Of a stretch of DNA of 15,130 nt, positions 7,344-14,235 are shown piece by piece. This DNA is from Bacteroidales bacterium UBA3623 (GTDB lineage Bacteria > Bacteroidota > Bacteroidia > Bacteroidales > UBA932). Position numbers and translations under genes: made by a program. The DNA lies in assembly GCA_002373715.1 (NCBI GenBank), contig DFLI01000083.1, positions 725 to 15,854 of the forward strand, written 5' to 3'. The stretch's first letter is position 1; the number at the start of each line of letters is the position of its first letter. The notes under the pieces are model-generated. The model did not search any database, was not told where the DNA came from, and worked only from the letters and a program-made list of their open reading frames with translations.

Positions 7344-10327
7344 TACAGGAGTTTGAGGGAAATCATGAATTCATTGCCGTGACGTCCTCCGGGGAATCCC
7401 TCGGGGGCGAAGAAATGGCCATAACCCAGTGACAGCGTAGTTTTGAGGTAGTTCAGGAACACAATTTCAGTAGTAACTTGAATACCTGTGCTGTAGTACA
7501 TCTGGTGCGCCTGTCCGGGATTCCAGGCCGATAAGCCCATGCCAAAAAGGGAGCATTGGATCCAGGTGGGGTAGCAGGCCAGGCCGCCGAAGTCGTTCAG
7601 ACGGATGGGACGGAGGTTCAGTTCGGCCGTAGCCTTGGCGTAGGAGTGTGCCATGATGGCGTCGATGGCGGCACCGGGCATAGCCAGGGCAGTGCGGTAC
7701 TGGAAGGCGTTGCGGTAGTCTACGCGGTTGTTGCGGAAACCGCCGAAATAGGTATTGCCAAACACCGTCTGGGCATCTCCGAAGTTATGTCCTCCGGCCG
7801 TGCGCAGCCACAGGGAGTTGTTGCGGTCTATGGGAAGCAGGAAGCCAAAGTCGGCCGTGGCATCTATGGAAGGGTAAAAGTGACCGCCGGCCAGGTAAGT
7901 GTAGGCCTGGGCTCCCAGGCTGTAGCCCTGTTCCGGCGTCACGCCGCCCAGGGAAGTGCGCACCTTGGAGATTTTTCCGTAAACGGTGGCCGTCTGCATG
8001 GACTTGATATCCACTTCAATTTCCTGGTACAGCGGAAGGGCGTCCATATCACCGTAAGCGGCTATGGAGGCGCCCCAGGCGCGGTTGTACGGAGACACCG
8101 TAGAGTTGGTGTAATCGTAGGCCAGGGAAACCATATAGCCCTTGCGGCTGGCACGCATCGGCCCTGCCAGGTCATAGAAACTGGTGGCGTTCCAGGCGGC
8201 CTTCAGTGTCCAGAAGTAGTACTTCCACTCCAGGTCTGCGTGGAACTTGTTCTTCCAATCGTTGTGGCTCCAGGGAGAGAGGCCCAGGCCCACCTTGATG
8301 CTGCTCAGGCCCACCGGGTCGCTGAAGAAGAAGCGGTATCCCAGCACGGGCGTCACGTGGTTCCAGCTCTTGGCATCGGTGAAACCGGTAATGGTGGGAT
8401 ATGCGCCGGCAAAGCGCATCTCTTTAATGACGTTGTAAGGAGTAATGTTGTTGTAAACGTCTCCGAACTCAATCTTGGGAAGGGGCTTTTTCAGGATGCC
8501 CACCTGCTCCATGGCTTCCTGGTTGTTCTCGTAGGCCAACTGGCCGTAAAGCATTACGGCATTGGCGTCGTTTACAACCTCACGGGCCAGGGTTACCGGG
8601 CGCAGACCGTCGCGTTCGAATTCCAGGGCCAGTAGCTCTCCCGGGGCAATCTCCAGAGGTGCGAACAGGCCCATCTCCGTATTGGAGAGCATCTCCATCT
8701 CGCTGGTTTCCAGATTGATTTGCCAAAGGTTGGAAACGCCGGTATAGTAGGAACTGCCAATCAGGTATTTGTCGTCCAGAGAGAATCGGAACTGTCCCAG
8801 GTTGGAGTCTTCCCAGGTAACCAATTCTACGGGCTTGAAGATGGCCTGGGCCAGTTCTTCGGTATTGAACAGCAGGAGCGTGTGCTCTCCGTTGTCTCCC
8901 TGACGGGTCATGGAAAGGTATTTTCCGTCGTGACTCACATCCACGTCAAAAACGCTCACGCCGAAGGGGAAGGCATAGATGGCTTCCGGGTTCTCCAGGT
9001 CTTTGTCCAGTTTTACGATGGTCTGGGTGCCGCCGTTGGAGAACAGGCCGTACAGGCAGTCGTGGGCGTTATCGTATACGATATTGTTTATGCGCTGGAA
9101 ATTTTTCTTCTTCACCACCTTCTTTTTCTGAAGGTCGTACACCTGAAGGCCGCGCATCTTGGCATTGTTGGAGGTGTAAATAAGGCGGTTGCCATTGCGG
9201 TCCAGAGCCACAAAGGCCGGGTTATAAAGCTGAATGCCGTAAATGTCGCAAAGCCTGCTCTGCTTGCCGGTATTCAGGTCAATTTCTGTGAGGTGGGCAA
9301 AGCCGCCCGGGGCGTTCATGGCGGCGTAGGCCTTGCCCGTTGCCGGGTTGTACACAAAGGGAGAGACAGAACCCAGCGGCTCTTTGGTGAGCGGGGTGGT
9401 TTGCGTTACCGGGTATTCCCGGATGGCGGCCAGATTGGCTTCCTGGTGCTTTTTCTCGTCTTCTTTCCACTCGTTCCAGGTTTTCCGGAGCGACTTTCCG
9501 TATACTTTCTTGAACTGGTTTCCAAAGAACGTACGGCTGTCGGCCGTGCGATTGTAGAAACTGATCATCTTGTCGTATCCGTATTCCTTGGTGAGGTAGT
9601 TCACGAAGCGAGTGCCGTAGAGATAGGCATTGGCGCCCACCTGGAAGTCCATGGTAGAGCCTTCCGTTTCTAAACCCACCACCGAGAACAGCTTGTCTCC
9701 TCCGCCGATGATGCTGCGGAAGTACATCTCATCGTAACCGCCCAAAGCGCGGCCCACGCCTCCTCCCAGCCAGGTTTCCATAAAGCAGGCAATACCTTCG
9801 TGGTACCAGCGGGGAGAATACCAGCGGGGAACGCTGAAATAGCTCCAGAGGGCCGATATGGGATGGGCATTGTCTGTTCCCACCTTTGTGCCGAAGAACT
9901 TGCGCCAGCCCAGGTCCCGCTTGTTGTACTTGTCTGTCATCACAATGTGCGTGTACTCGTGCTTGAACAGCTGACGGTACCGCTCACTGGAGGGATTCAC
10001 GTAGTACGACATGTTCAGCGGAGCCATGCCAATCTGAATAAGGGAACGCGGCAGCGGCGTTGCTCCGCCGTTGCCGTCGTCTTCCCAGTCTGTGAGTAAT
10101 AACAGGGGAGCTTCAGGAACATACACCGAATCGGTGGTCCAAATCTGTTCGTGAAGCGCCTTGCCGTTTTGGTACATGCGTATCATATGCGGAATATACC
10201 GCGACAGGTTTTTGTCAAAAAATACCAGTCGGGCATCGTCCGTCTTATACTGGTAATAAGTCCGGTTCTGCCCCAGGGCTAATGCCGGGAGCAGAACCAG
10301 AATCAGTAAAGCTATGCGTCTACGCAT
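7343..10327 (-). CDS. Outer-membrane protein: HExxH peptidase, beta-propeller and beta-barrel
   Basis: A 994-residue protein with an N-terminal signal peptide (about 1-19, ending LALGQ). Residues about 25-300 form a peptidase MA-like gluzincin domain: HEYTH with H123, E124 and H127, and further on WYHEGIACFMET with E177 as the likely third zinc ligand, plus the family's Y-x-x-G-x-x-F segment near 235-250. Residues about 315-610 read as TolB-like beta-propeller blades (YNPATGKAYAAM, DRNGNRLIYTSN, SHDGKYLSMTRQ, SLDDKYLIGSSY). From about 635 to the end, alternating polar/hydrophobic strands and the terminal segment EFMISLKLL look like an outer-membrane beta-barrel. A zinc protease or adhesin-like sensor facing the periplasm or surface is expected; substrate is unknown. 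It starts 20 bases after the repeat-protein gene and overlaps the PrsW gene by one base, so it sits inside the operon. Domain limits are estimates. Confidence 0.85.
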   Translation of the reverse strand: MRRRIALLILVLLPALALGQNRTYYQYKTDDARLVFFDKNLSRYIPHMIRMYQNGKALHEQIWTTDSVYVPEAPLLLLTDWEDDGNGGATPLPRSLIQIGMAPLNMSYYVNPSSERYRQLFKHEYTHIVMTDKYNKRDLGWRKFFGTKVGTDNAHPISALWSYFSVPRWYSPRWYHEGIACFMETWLGGGVGRALGGYDEMYFRSIIGGGDKLFSVVGLETEGSTMDFQVGANAYLYGTRFVNYLTKEYGYDKMISFYNRTADSRTFFGNQFKKVYGKSLRKTWNEWKEDEKKHQEANLAAIREYPVTQTTPLTKEPLGSVSPFVYNPATGKAYAAMNAPGGFAHLTEIDLNTGKQSRLCDIYGIQLYNPAFVALDRNGNRLIYTSNNAKMRGLQVYDLQKKKVVKKKNFQRINNIVYDNAHDCLYGLFSNGGTQTIVKLDKDLENPEAIYAFPFGVSVFDVDVSHDGKYLSMTRQGDNGEHTLLLFNTEELAQAIFKPVELVTWEDSNLGQFRFSLDDKYLIGSSYYTGVSNLWQINLETSEMEMLSNTEMGLFAPLEIAPGELLALEFERDGLRPVTLAREVVNDANAVMLYGQLAYENNQEAMEQVGILKKPLPKIEFGDVYNNITPYNVIKEMRFAGAYPTITGFTDAKSWNHVTPVLGYRFFFSDPVGLSSIKVGLGLSPWSHNDWKNKFHADLEWKYYFWTLKAAWNATSFYDLAGPMRASRKGYMVSLAYDYTNSTVSPYNRAWGASIAAYGDMDALPLYQEIEVDIKSMQTATVYGKISKVRTSLGGVTPEQGYSLGAQAYTYLAGGHFYPSIDATADFGFLLPIDRNNSLWLRTAGGHNFGDAQTVFGNTYFGGFRNNRVDYRNAFQYRTALAMPGAAIDAIMAHSYAKATAELNLRPIRLNDFGGLACYPTWIQCSLFGMGLSAWNPGQAHQMYYSTGIQVTTEIVFLNYLKTTLSLGYGHFFAPEGFPGGRHGNEFMISLKLL

Positions 10328-10347
10328 GTTCTATATTCGGGTTTGTT

Positions 10348-11718
10348 TTAATTATTGAAGTACCAATACTCTGCCTGGTTACCCAATGTGGTAGTCTTGA
10401 TACCGTCGCCAAGCTGGTTGACAAGCTGGCTGCTGATGACTTCTCCGTTCATGATAACTACCCGGGATTGGATGGTGGCTTCCTGGAAGGCGCTCATCAG
10501 GTTGTCAATGCTGCCCATTTCGTTGGCGTGCATGACGAAGGGCCTGTCACCCAGGTTACCGGTCTGCTGGGCCGAAAGAGCCTCCTGAGCGTGCATCACG
10601 AAAGGCCTGTCACCCAGGTTGCCGGTCTGCTGGGCCGAAATAATACCCGTGATGGTGGCACTCAGATTGTCTTTAATGCTGGCACTCAGATTATCCTTGA
10701 CGCTGGCCCCCAGATTGTCCTTGACGGTGCTGCCGATGTTGTCCTTTACAGTGCTGCCCAGATTGTCTTTAACGGTGCTGGCAATGTTAGTAGTGAAAAC
10801 AGCGCCAATCACGTCCGTGACAGTTGCGTTGAATACGTCCGTAGCCTGCTGGCTCTGAAGCTCAATATTGCTGCCTTCAATGGCTTGCAGGAAATTGTCA
10901 GTGACAGTGGAGCAAATGATCACGGCGCTCAGACCATCAACGGCCATCATATCGGAAAGGTTGTTGTTTACATTCAGGGTGCTGGAAAGGCCAACGCCGC
11001 CGGCAAGTTGCAGTTGGTCAGCGGGACCAAAGCTGTGCAGGGCAGCTACACTCTGTTCGGAGGAGAGGAGGTAACCCTTGCTTTCCAGCTCCTTGGCGGC
11101 CTTTTCGTCACCGTCCAGGGCGGCGGTCATCTGCTGGTAATCTACCCACTGGTCGCGCACGAACTTGAGCTCGTCGGTACCTTCAGAGGTCTTGAGGTAC
11201 TTGTCAGTGGTATCAATGAACTGGGTGGCCAGTTTGTTCTGCTTCTGCAGGGCGGTATAGGCCAGGGAAGCGTTAATCACGTTCTGGGCCAGGTCCGGAC
11301 GCTGCTCGTTGGCCAGCGTGCCGTTGAGGTCGCTTCCCGCCTGCGCGAGCGTCGCGCATACATTATTAATAAGAGGAGCAGCTTCGTTCATCTCCTTGAG
11401 CACCTTGGCGAACTCGGGGATTTCTCCGGCGGCCTGGTTGGACATGTTCACCAGAGCTTCGAACTGCTGGGCGCGGGTTTCCATCACCATGTAGGAGGCT
11501 ACCATACCGTTCTTGTAGGAAGGATCATTCAGGATGAGCTCTTCCATATTAGAGATGTTAGATGCTTCGGCCTTCCGGGAGAAACGGGAAGTTTTGCCGA
11601 TGTTGCCGCTGACGCTTTCGCTGTCAACGTTCCAATCCATGAGGGGAGAGATGACGAGGCCGAGGGCGCATACACCTACCACAGAGGAGAGAATGATAAG
11701 ACCTTTCTTGTTTTTCAT
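10348..11718 (-). CDS. Exported repeat protein of unknown function
   Basis: No family is recognised. I chose the ATG at 11718 (456 residues) over the longer frame to 11808 because it begins with a clean hydrophobic signal (MKNKKGLIILSSVVGVCALG, helix about 5-27) and a -7 promoter element lies inside the longer version. The Cys at residue 17 lacks a proper lipobox, so the protein is probably secreted or anchored by the helix. Residues 55-230 look mostly helical and soluble. From 314 to 361 there are six tandem octads of the pattern STVKDNLG, followed directly by two 21-residue repeats (361-381 and 382-402) sharing 17 identical residues beginning SAQQTGNLGDRPF. A short tail ends in YWYFNN. It is first in the four-gene cluster, 20 bases before the outer-membrane peptidase gene, so a partner or substrate role is possible. 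An antisense ORF covers the same stretch and was rejected. Confidence 0.75.
   Translation of the reverse strand: MKNKKGLIILSSVVGVCALGLVISPLMDWNVDSESVSGNIGKTSRFSRKAEASNISNMEELILNDPSYKNGMVASYMVMETRAQQFEALVNMSNQAAGEIPEFAKVLKEMNEAAPLINNVCATLAQAGSDLNGTLANEQRPDLAQNVINASLAYTALQKQNKLATQFIDTTDKYLKTSEGTDELKFVRDQWVDYQQMTAALDGDEKAAKELESKGYLLSSEQSVAALHSFGPADQLQLAGGVGLSSTLNVNNNLSDMMAVDGLSAVIICSTVTDNFLQAIEGSNIELQSQQATDVFNATVTDVIGAVFTTNIASTVKDNLGSTVKDNIGSTVKDNLGASVKDNLSASIKDNLSATITGIISAQQTGNLGDRPFVMHAQEALSAQQTGNLGDRPFVMHANEMGSIDNLMSAFQEATIQSRVVIMNGEVISSQLVNQLGDGIKTTTLGNQAEYWYFNN
10513..10638 (-). repeat. Two tandem 63-bp coding repeats
   Basis: Two adjacent 63-bp units (10576-10638 and 10513-10575) encode 21 residues each. 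The first 17 residues are identical and differ at the DNA level only by a few synonymous third-position changes. The near-identity points to a recent in-frame duplication inside the repeat-protein gene. Confidence 0.9.
10636..10779 (-). repeat. Six tandem 24-bp coding repeats (octads)
   Basis: Six 24-bp units encode the octads STVKDNLG, STVKDNIG, STVKDNLG, ASVKDNLS, ASIKDNLS and the degenerate ATITGIIS. The units get more diverged toward the C-terminus. Looser copies (such as STVTDNFL at residues 270-277) suggest an older, longer array. The regular alternation would suit a beta-solenoid or a helical stalk; I cannot tell which. Confidence 0.9.
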
Positions 11719-11753
11719 GATAATATGATTTAAAGTTTTTGATTTCTCTGGCT

Positions 11754-11761
11754 CAAAGGTA
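11754..11761 (-). promoter_or_regulatory. -7 promoter element for the four-gene cluster
   Basis: On the minus strand the sequence reads TACCTTTG, an exact TAnnTTTG match. It lies 35 bases before the chosen ATG at 11718, giving a leader of roughly 30 bases. A weak TTTTAC at the -33 region overlaps the end of the upstream methionine synthase gene. It supports 11718 as the start and independent transcription of the cluster. Confidence 0.5.
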
Positions 11762-11791
11762 GCAGGTCTGTTCAGTTTCCGTGTAAAACCC

Positions 11792-12931
11792 CTACAATTG
11801 TTTGTCAAAATCCTTCAAATTCCATACTTCGCGGGCCACTTCCTGCACCAGGCGAAGTTTAGCCCACTGCTCTTCCTCGGTCAGTTTATTGCCAATTTCG
11901 CAGGAAGCAAAGCCGCACTGGGGGCTCAGGCACAGGCGCTCCAGGGGGATGTAACGGGCGGCCTGCTCAATGCGCTCCTTAACCAGGGACTTGAACTCCA
12001 GTTTGGGAGACTTGGTGGTAATGAGTCCCAGCACCACCATCTTATTTCCGCTCACGTGCGCGAGGGGTTCGAAGCCGCCGGAACGGCTGTCGTCAAACTC
12101 CAGGTAATAGGCATTCACATTCTCCTTCTCGAAGAGGACCTCTGCCACGCGGTCGTAGGCGCCGGCGTTGGCATAGGTGGAGTGATAGTTGCCCCGGCAA
12201 ACATGGGTGTTGATGAACATATCGGCCGGCTTGCCTTCCAATACCATGTTATTAATACGGAGGTTCATCTCCTGTACTTCCTTCAGGCCCTTTTCGTCGG
12301 TGCCCCACATGTAAACGGCAGCAGGGTCCACCAGCATGCCCCAGGTGCAGTCGTCCAGCTGCAGGCGGCGGCAGCCGGCCACATAGGCGTCCTGGATAAA
12401 CTCCCTATAGGCCTGAGCCATATCCTGAATGAGTTCTTCATTATCGGTATAGTACTTCCGGGTGTTCCCCAGGGCAAAAGGCATTACCATTTGGGCCAGG
12501 AACTGGGCCGGTGCGGGAATGGTAAGCTTGGCTTCCACGCCTTCGCGGGCCAGGTTCTGTACAAAGCGGAAGTGTTCCAGGAAAGGATGGCCTCCTTTGT
12601 AAGACAGTTTGCCGATGAGATAGGTGTCGTCCACCATGGCCTGCTCTCCGTGGAAGGGGAGGCCGGTTTTGGTGGGCTGGTGCCCCACGCCGTTAAAGCC
12701 CCACATAAAGTCCAGGTGCCAGGCCTGGCGACGGAACTCTCCGTCGGTAATAACCTTGAAGCCCAGGTCCATCTGCTTGTTTACAAGATCCCGGATGGCT
12801 TCATCTTCCACGGCCTTCAGCTGGGCCGATGTAATCTTGCCTGCAGCAGCTTCCAGGCGGGCTTTTTTAACGGATTCGGGGCGGAGAAAACTGCCGACAA
12901 AGTCGGCCCTCATGGCGGGAGTGTTCATCAT
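11792..12931 (-). CDS. MetE C-terminal-like methionine synthase (YxjG/YxjH type)
   Basis: The 379-residue protein covers only the catalytic (C-terminal) half of cobalamin-independent methionine synthase, the arrangement found in Bacillus YxjG/YxjH. It opens with ADFVGSFLRP (9-18), then ITDGEFRR (61-68), TIPAPAQF (137-144) and LQLDDCTWG (190-198). Zinc ligands are visible as H243 and C245 (NTHVCRGN), E279 (YLEFDD) and C339 (SPQCGFAS), with spacing close to that of E. coli MetE. Expected reaction: methyl transfer to homocysteine (or a related thiol) from a folate or other methyl donor, in the cytoplasm; without the N-terminal half the donor may not be the polyglutamyl folate. Two consecutive ATGs (12931 and 12928) make the start ambiguous by one residue. 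No SAM riboswitch or other leader structure was seen upstream. Neighbours do not suggest a pathway. Confidence 0.88.
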   Translation of the reverse strand: MMNTPAMRADFVGSFLRPESVKKARLEAAAGKITSAQLKAVEDEAIRDLVNKQMDLGFKVITDGEFRRQAWHLDFMWGFNGVGHQPTKTGLPFHGEQAMVDDTYLIGKLSYKGGHPFLEHFRFVQNLAREGVEAKLTIPAPAQFLAQMVMPFALGNTRKYYTDNEELIQDMAQAYREFIQDAYVAGCRRLQLDDCTWGMLVDPAAVYMWGTDEKGLKEVQEMNLRINNMVLEGKPADMFINTHVCRGNYHSTYANAGAYDRVAEVLFEKENVNAYYLEFDDSRSGGFEPLAHVSGNKMVVLGLITTKSPKLEFKSLVKERIEQAARYIPLERLCLSPQCGFASCEIGNKLTEEEQWAKLRLVQEVAREVWNLKDFDKQL

Positions 12932-12958
12932 ATCTTCTTCTTTGTTTCGTTCGGAGCG

Positions 12959-12991
12959 TAAATATAATCATTTTTGCCTTTACCGGACAAA
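12959..12991 (-). promoter_or_regulatory. Likely promoter for the methionine synthase-like gene
   Basis: On the minus strand, TTTG (12988-12991) and TATATTTA (12959-12966, last base off the TAnnTTTG consensus) are 21 bases apart. The -33 element overlaps the T-run of the preceding terminator. The predicted leader is about 20 bases. Confidence 0.45.
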
Positions 12992-13017
12992 AAAAAATCC
13001 CGCGAAAATTCGCGGGA
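12989..13017 (-). terminator. Strong intrinsic terminator
   Basis: An 8-bp GC-rich stem (TCCCGCGA at 12998-13005 pairing with TCGCGGGA at 13010-13017, loop AAAT) is followed, in the minus-strand direction, by nine U encoded by 12989-12997. It ends transcripts coming from the BRO-N gene. It lies 10 bases after a copy of the DUF2795 gene's 3' end, so it was probably the DUF2795 gene's own terminator before the cassette arrived. Confidence 0.85.
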
Positions 13018-13026
13018 CCTAAGTGA

Positions 13027-13110
13027 TTAATATTCTTCCTCGTTCCAAAAATCGAGTACCGGGTTTACAACCACGTAGGATGCCGTTTTTGCCAAATTGT
13101 GTTCACCCAT
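13027..13110 (-). CDS. 27-residue ORF ending in a copy of the DUF2795 tail
   Basis: The product begins MGEHNLAKTASY and ends LDFWNEEEY then TAA. The last residues repeat the C-terminus of the DUF2795 protein (DFMWNEEEY) because the same 20 bp of DNA are present. The first 18 residues are unlike it. It starts 23 bases after the BRO-N stop with no Shine-Dalgarno nearby. It is best read as a by-product of the insertion junction, not a functional gene. Confidence 0.3.
   Translation of the reverse strand: MGEHNLAKTASYVVVNPVLDFWNEEEY
13028..13047. repeat. Left 20-bp direct repeat flanking the BRO-N region
   Basis: TAATATTCTTCCTCGTTCCA is identical to 14237-14256 and in the same orientation. The bases just outside differ on both sides. 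On the minus strand it encodes the end WNEEEY plus stop. Confidence 0.95.
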
Positions 13111-13133
13111 TGATTCGTTTGATCCCGTGCTAT

Positions 13134-14009
13134 TTATTCCTCCTGTCCGTCAATTTCTGCTGCCTCATCCGTTCCCAATTCCAATTTCGGCTGCTGTGAC
13201 GCAATGTACCGTTTCATACTCATGGAACTGACGACTTTCTTTCCTGTCTGCTTCTCGAATGCTTCCTTGGCCACCTTGGCGACAGATCCGCCGCGCTCAG
13301 CAACTCGGGCATGCTCAGACATAGTTTCCGGGTGCTCTTCCTTAGTGATGTTACTGGTGGTAAGTTCGGCCAGCATATTCATCACCAACTCCTCGTTGGT
13401 CATATTGTCTCGGAGGTTCTCCTGTTTGAGACCTTTGAGGTGCTTGTATTCGCGGGCGGTTAGTCCTGCCCAAGTGTAGTAGATGATATCGGTAAGGGTG
13501 GCGTAGCCTGTTCCTTCTTCAACTCCGTGGGCTTTCCACTGATCGGTCAGGTCTTTGCGAATCTCGATACTCTTGAGACGTTGGTTGATCCAGTTGTCAG
13601 AGTATCCCAGCCGCTTGTAGTCTTGAAGGGACTGCTGGATGCCCAGTTCCGGGTCCTGCATCTGGTGAATCCTTTCGGCACCCACCTGTGCAAGCCAGCG
13701 CTTGAATGGCTCGGCTTTCTTGGAGGGGATGGACTGGATAATGCGGAACATTCCTTCCAGATTGGCGAAATTCTCTTTCTGAGGGCCTCCAGGCGTTCGT
13801 ACAACAAGGGGGTGGACAATTTGTCCCCACCCTTTGGCAAGTTCCGGTTCGCGGCGTCGCATCTTTGAAAGGTAATCTTTTGGATCCTTTGCTTCGGCGA
13901 GAATCAAGATTACATCTTTGATAGAGAAATACCATTTCTCGTCGCTCTCAACCCATATTGTCCGGACTTTCTGGTCCTCAAACAACTGTATTTTCTCTAT
14001 ATCAGACAT
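13134..14009 (-). CDS. BRO-N domain protein (prophage antirepressor / DinD-like)
   Basis: A 291-residue soluble protein. Residues about 5-110 are the BRO-N DNA-binding domain (IQLFEDQKVRTIWVESDEKWYFSIKDV in two parts, the EDPKDYLSKMRR-like turn at 40-52, and FRIIQSIPSKKAEPFKRWLAQVG at 88-110). The remainder matches the conserved extension often seen in Bacteroidota and Firmicutes versions: RLGYSDNWINQRLKSIEIRKDLTDQWK (about 131-159), REYKHLKGLKQENLRDNMTNEEL (about 186-208), and a basic C-terminal stretch (about 233-270), ending in an acidic tail. BRO-N proteins are phage antirepressors or DNA-damage-inducible factors that bind DNA; the precise role of this subgroup is not known to me. A Shine-Dalgarno AAGGA lies 6 bases before the ATG. 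The gene lies alone between the 20-bp direct repeats and probably came in by transfer. Confidence 0.88.
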   Translation of the reverse strand: MSDIEKIQLFEDQKVRTIWVESDEKWYFSIKDVILILAEAKDPKDYLSKMRRREPELAKGWGQIVHPLVVRTPGGPQKENFANLEGMFRIIQSIPSKKAEPFKRWLAQVGAERIHQMQDPELGIQQSLQDYKRLGYSDNWINQRLKSIEIRKDLTDQWKAHGVEEGTGYATLTDIIYYTWAGLTAREYKHLKGLKQENLRDNMTNEELVMNMLAELTTSNITKEEHPETMSEHARVAERGGSVAKVAKEAFEKQTGKKVVSSMSMKRYIASQQPKLELGTDEAAEIDGQEE

Positions 14010-14030
14010 ATCATTCCTTTTTTACAGTCA

Positions 14031-14061
14031 CAAAAATAGCCATTAATTTCGGCCCCTACAA
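14031..14061 (-). promoter_or_regulatory. Promoter of the BRO-N gene
   Basis: On the minus strand TATTTTTG (14031-14038) is an exact TAnnTTTG match, and TTG (14059-14061) lies 20 bases upstream as the -33 element. The transcript start would be about 14025, with a leader of about 16 bases. A perfect palindrome lies directly upstream of the -33 element. Confidence 0.6.
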
Positions 14062-14064
14062 GCC

Positions 14065-14091
14065 GTGAGGGGGTCAAATTGACCCCCTCAC
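14065..14091. promoter_or_regulatory. 27-bp perfect palindrome upstream of the BRO-N promoter
   Basis: Arms of 13 bases (GTGAGGGGGTCAA and its exact complement) flank a single central A. No T-run follows on either strand, so it is unlikely to be a terminator. Its position 3 bases upstream of the -33 element suits an operator for a dimeric DNA-binding protein; the adjacent BRO-N protein is an obvious but untested candidate. It could also act as a recombination structure. Confidence 0.6.
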
Positions 14092-14095
14092 AAAA

Positions 14096-14132
14096 TTGCG
14101 TCTGTTTTTGCGTCCGTTTTTGCGTTCACTTT
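14096..14132. repeat. Three 12-bp tandem repeats (iteron-like)
   Basis: TTGCGTCTGTTT, TTGCGTCCGTTT and TTGCGTTCACTT follow each other with a strict 12-base period (TTGCG at 14096, 14108 and 14120). On the minus strand an open frame without a start codon reads NAKTDAKTDAIL here, so a gene remnant is an alternative to a DNA-binding array. Confidence 0.7.
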
Positions 14133-14169
14133 TGTTTCCGCACCTGGCCCTCAGTGTCCTTAAAAGGCC

Positions 14170-14200
14170 ATCGGGCGTGACTCAAAGAATCACACCCGAT
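14170..14200 (-). terminator. Hairpin downstream of the DUF2795 gene
   Basis: ATCGGGCGTGA (14170-14180) and TCACACCCGAT (14190-14200) form an 11-bp stem with one mismatch that becomes a G-U pair in the minus-strand RNA. The loop has 9 bases. It is followed on the minus strand by GGCCTTTT, a weak U-run, so it may end the DUF2795 transcript after the insertion separated that gene from its older terminator. Confidence 0.45.
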
Positions 14201-14235
14201 GCGCTTAAATTACTGTATTTCATAGAGTTAACCAC

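Noticed and set aside
7556..9673. Long plus-strand ORFs (359 and 317 codons) opposite the outer-membrane peptidase gene
   Set aside because: They read as Val/Gly/His-rich low-information sequence and lie wholly inside a 994-codon gene with coherent domains.
10282..11733. 483-codon plus-strand ORF opposite the repeat-protein gene
   Set aside because: The minus-strand frame has a signal peptide, a promoter element and a fitting operon position; the plus-strand translation has no recognisable domain and mirrors the repeats only because the DNA repeats do.
11719..11808. 30-residue N-terminal extension of the repeat protein (start at 11808)
   Set aside because: It would place charged, non-signal sequence before a clear signal helix, overlap the upstream gene, and include the promoter element inside the coding region.
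11798..12961. 387-codon plus-strand ORF opposite the methionine synthase-like gene
   Set aside because: The minus-strand gene has all zinc ligands in place; the antisense frame shows no family features.
14065..14091. Reading the 27-bp palindrome as an intrinsic terminator
   Set aside because: Neither side has a T-run, and it lies immediately upstream of a promoter.
13027..14235. Insertion sequence or transposon with terminal inverted repeats
   Set aside because: No transposase and no inverted repeats at the boundaries; the flanking 20-bp repeats are direct and much longer than usual target duplications.
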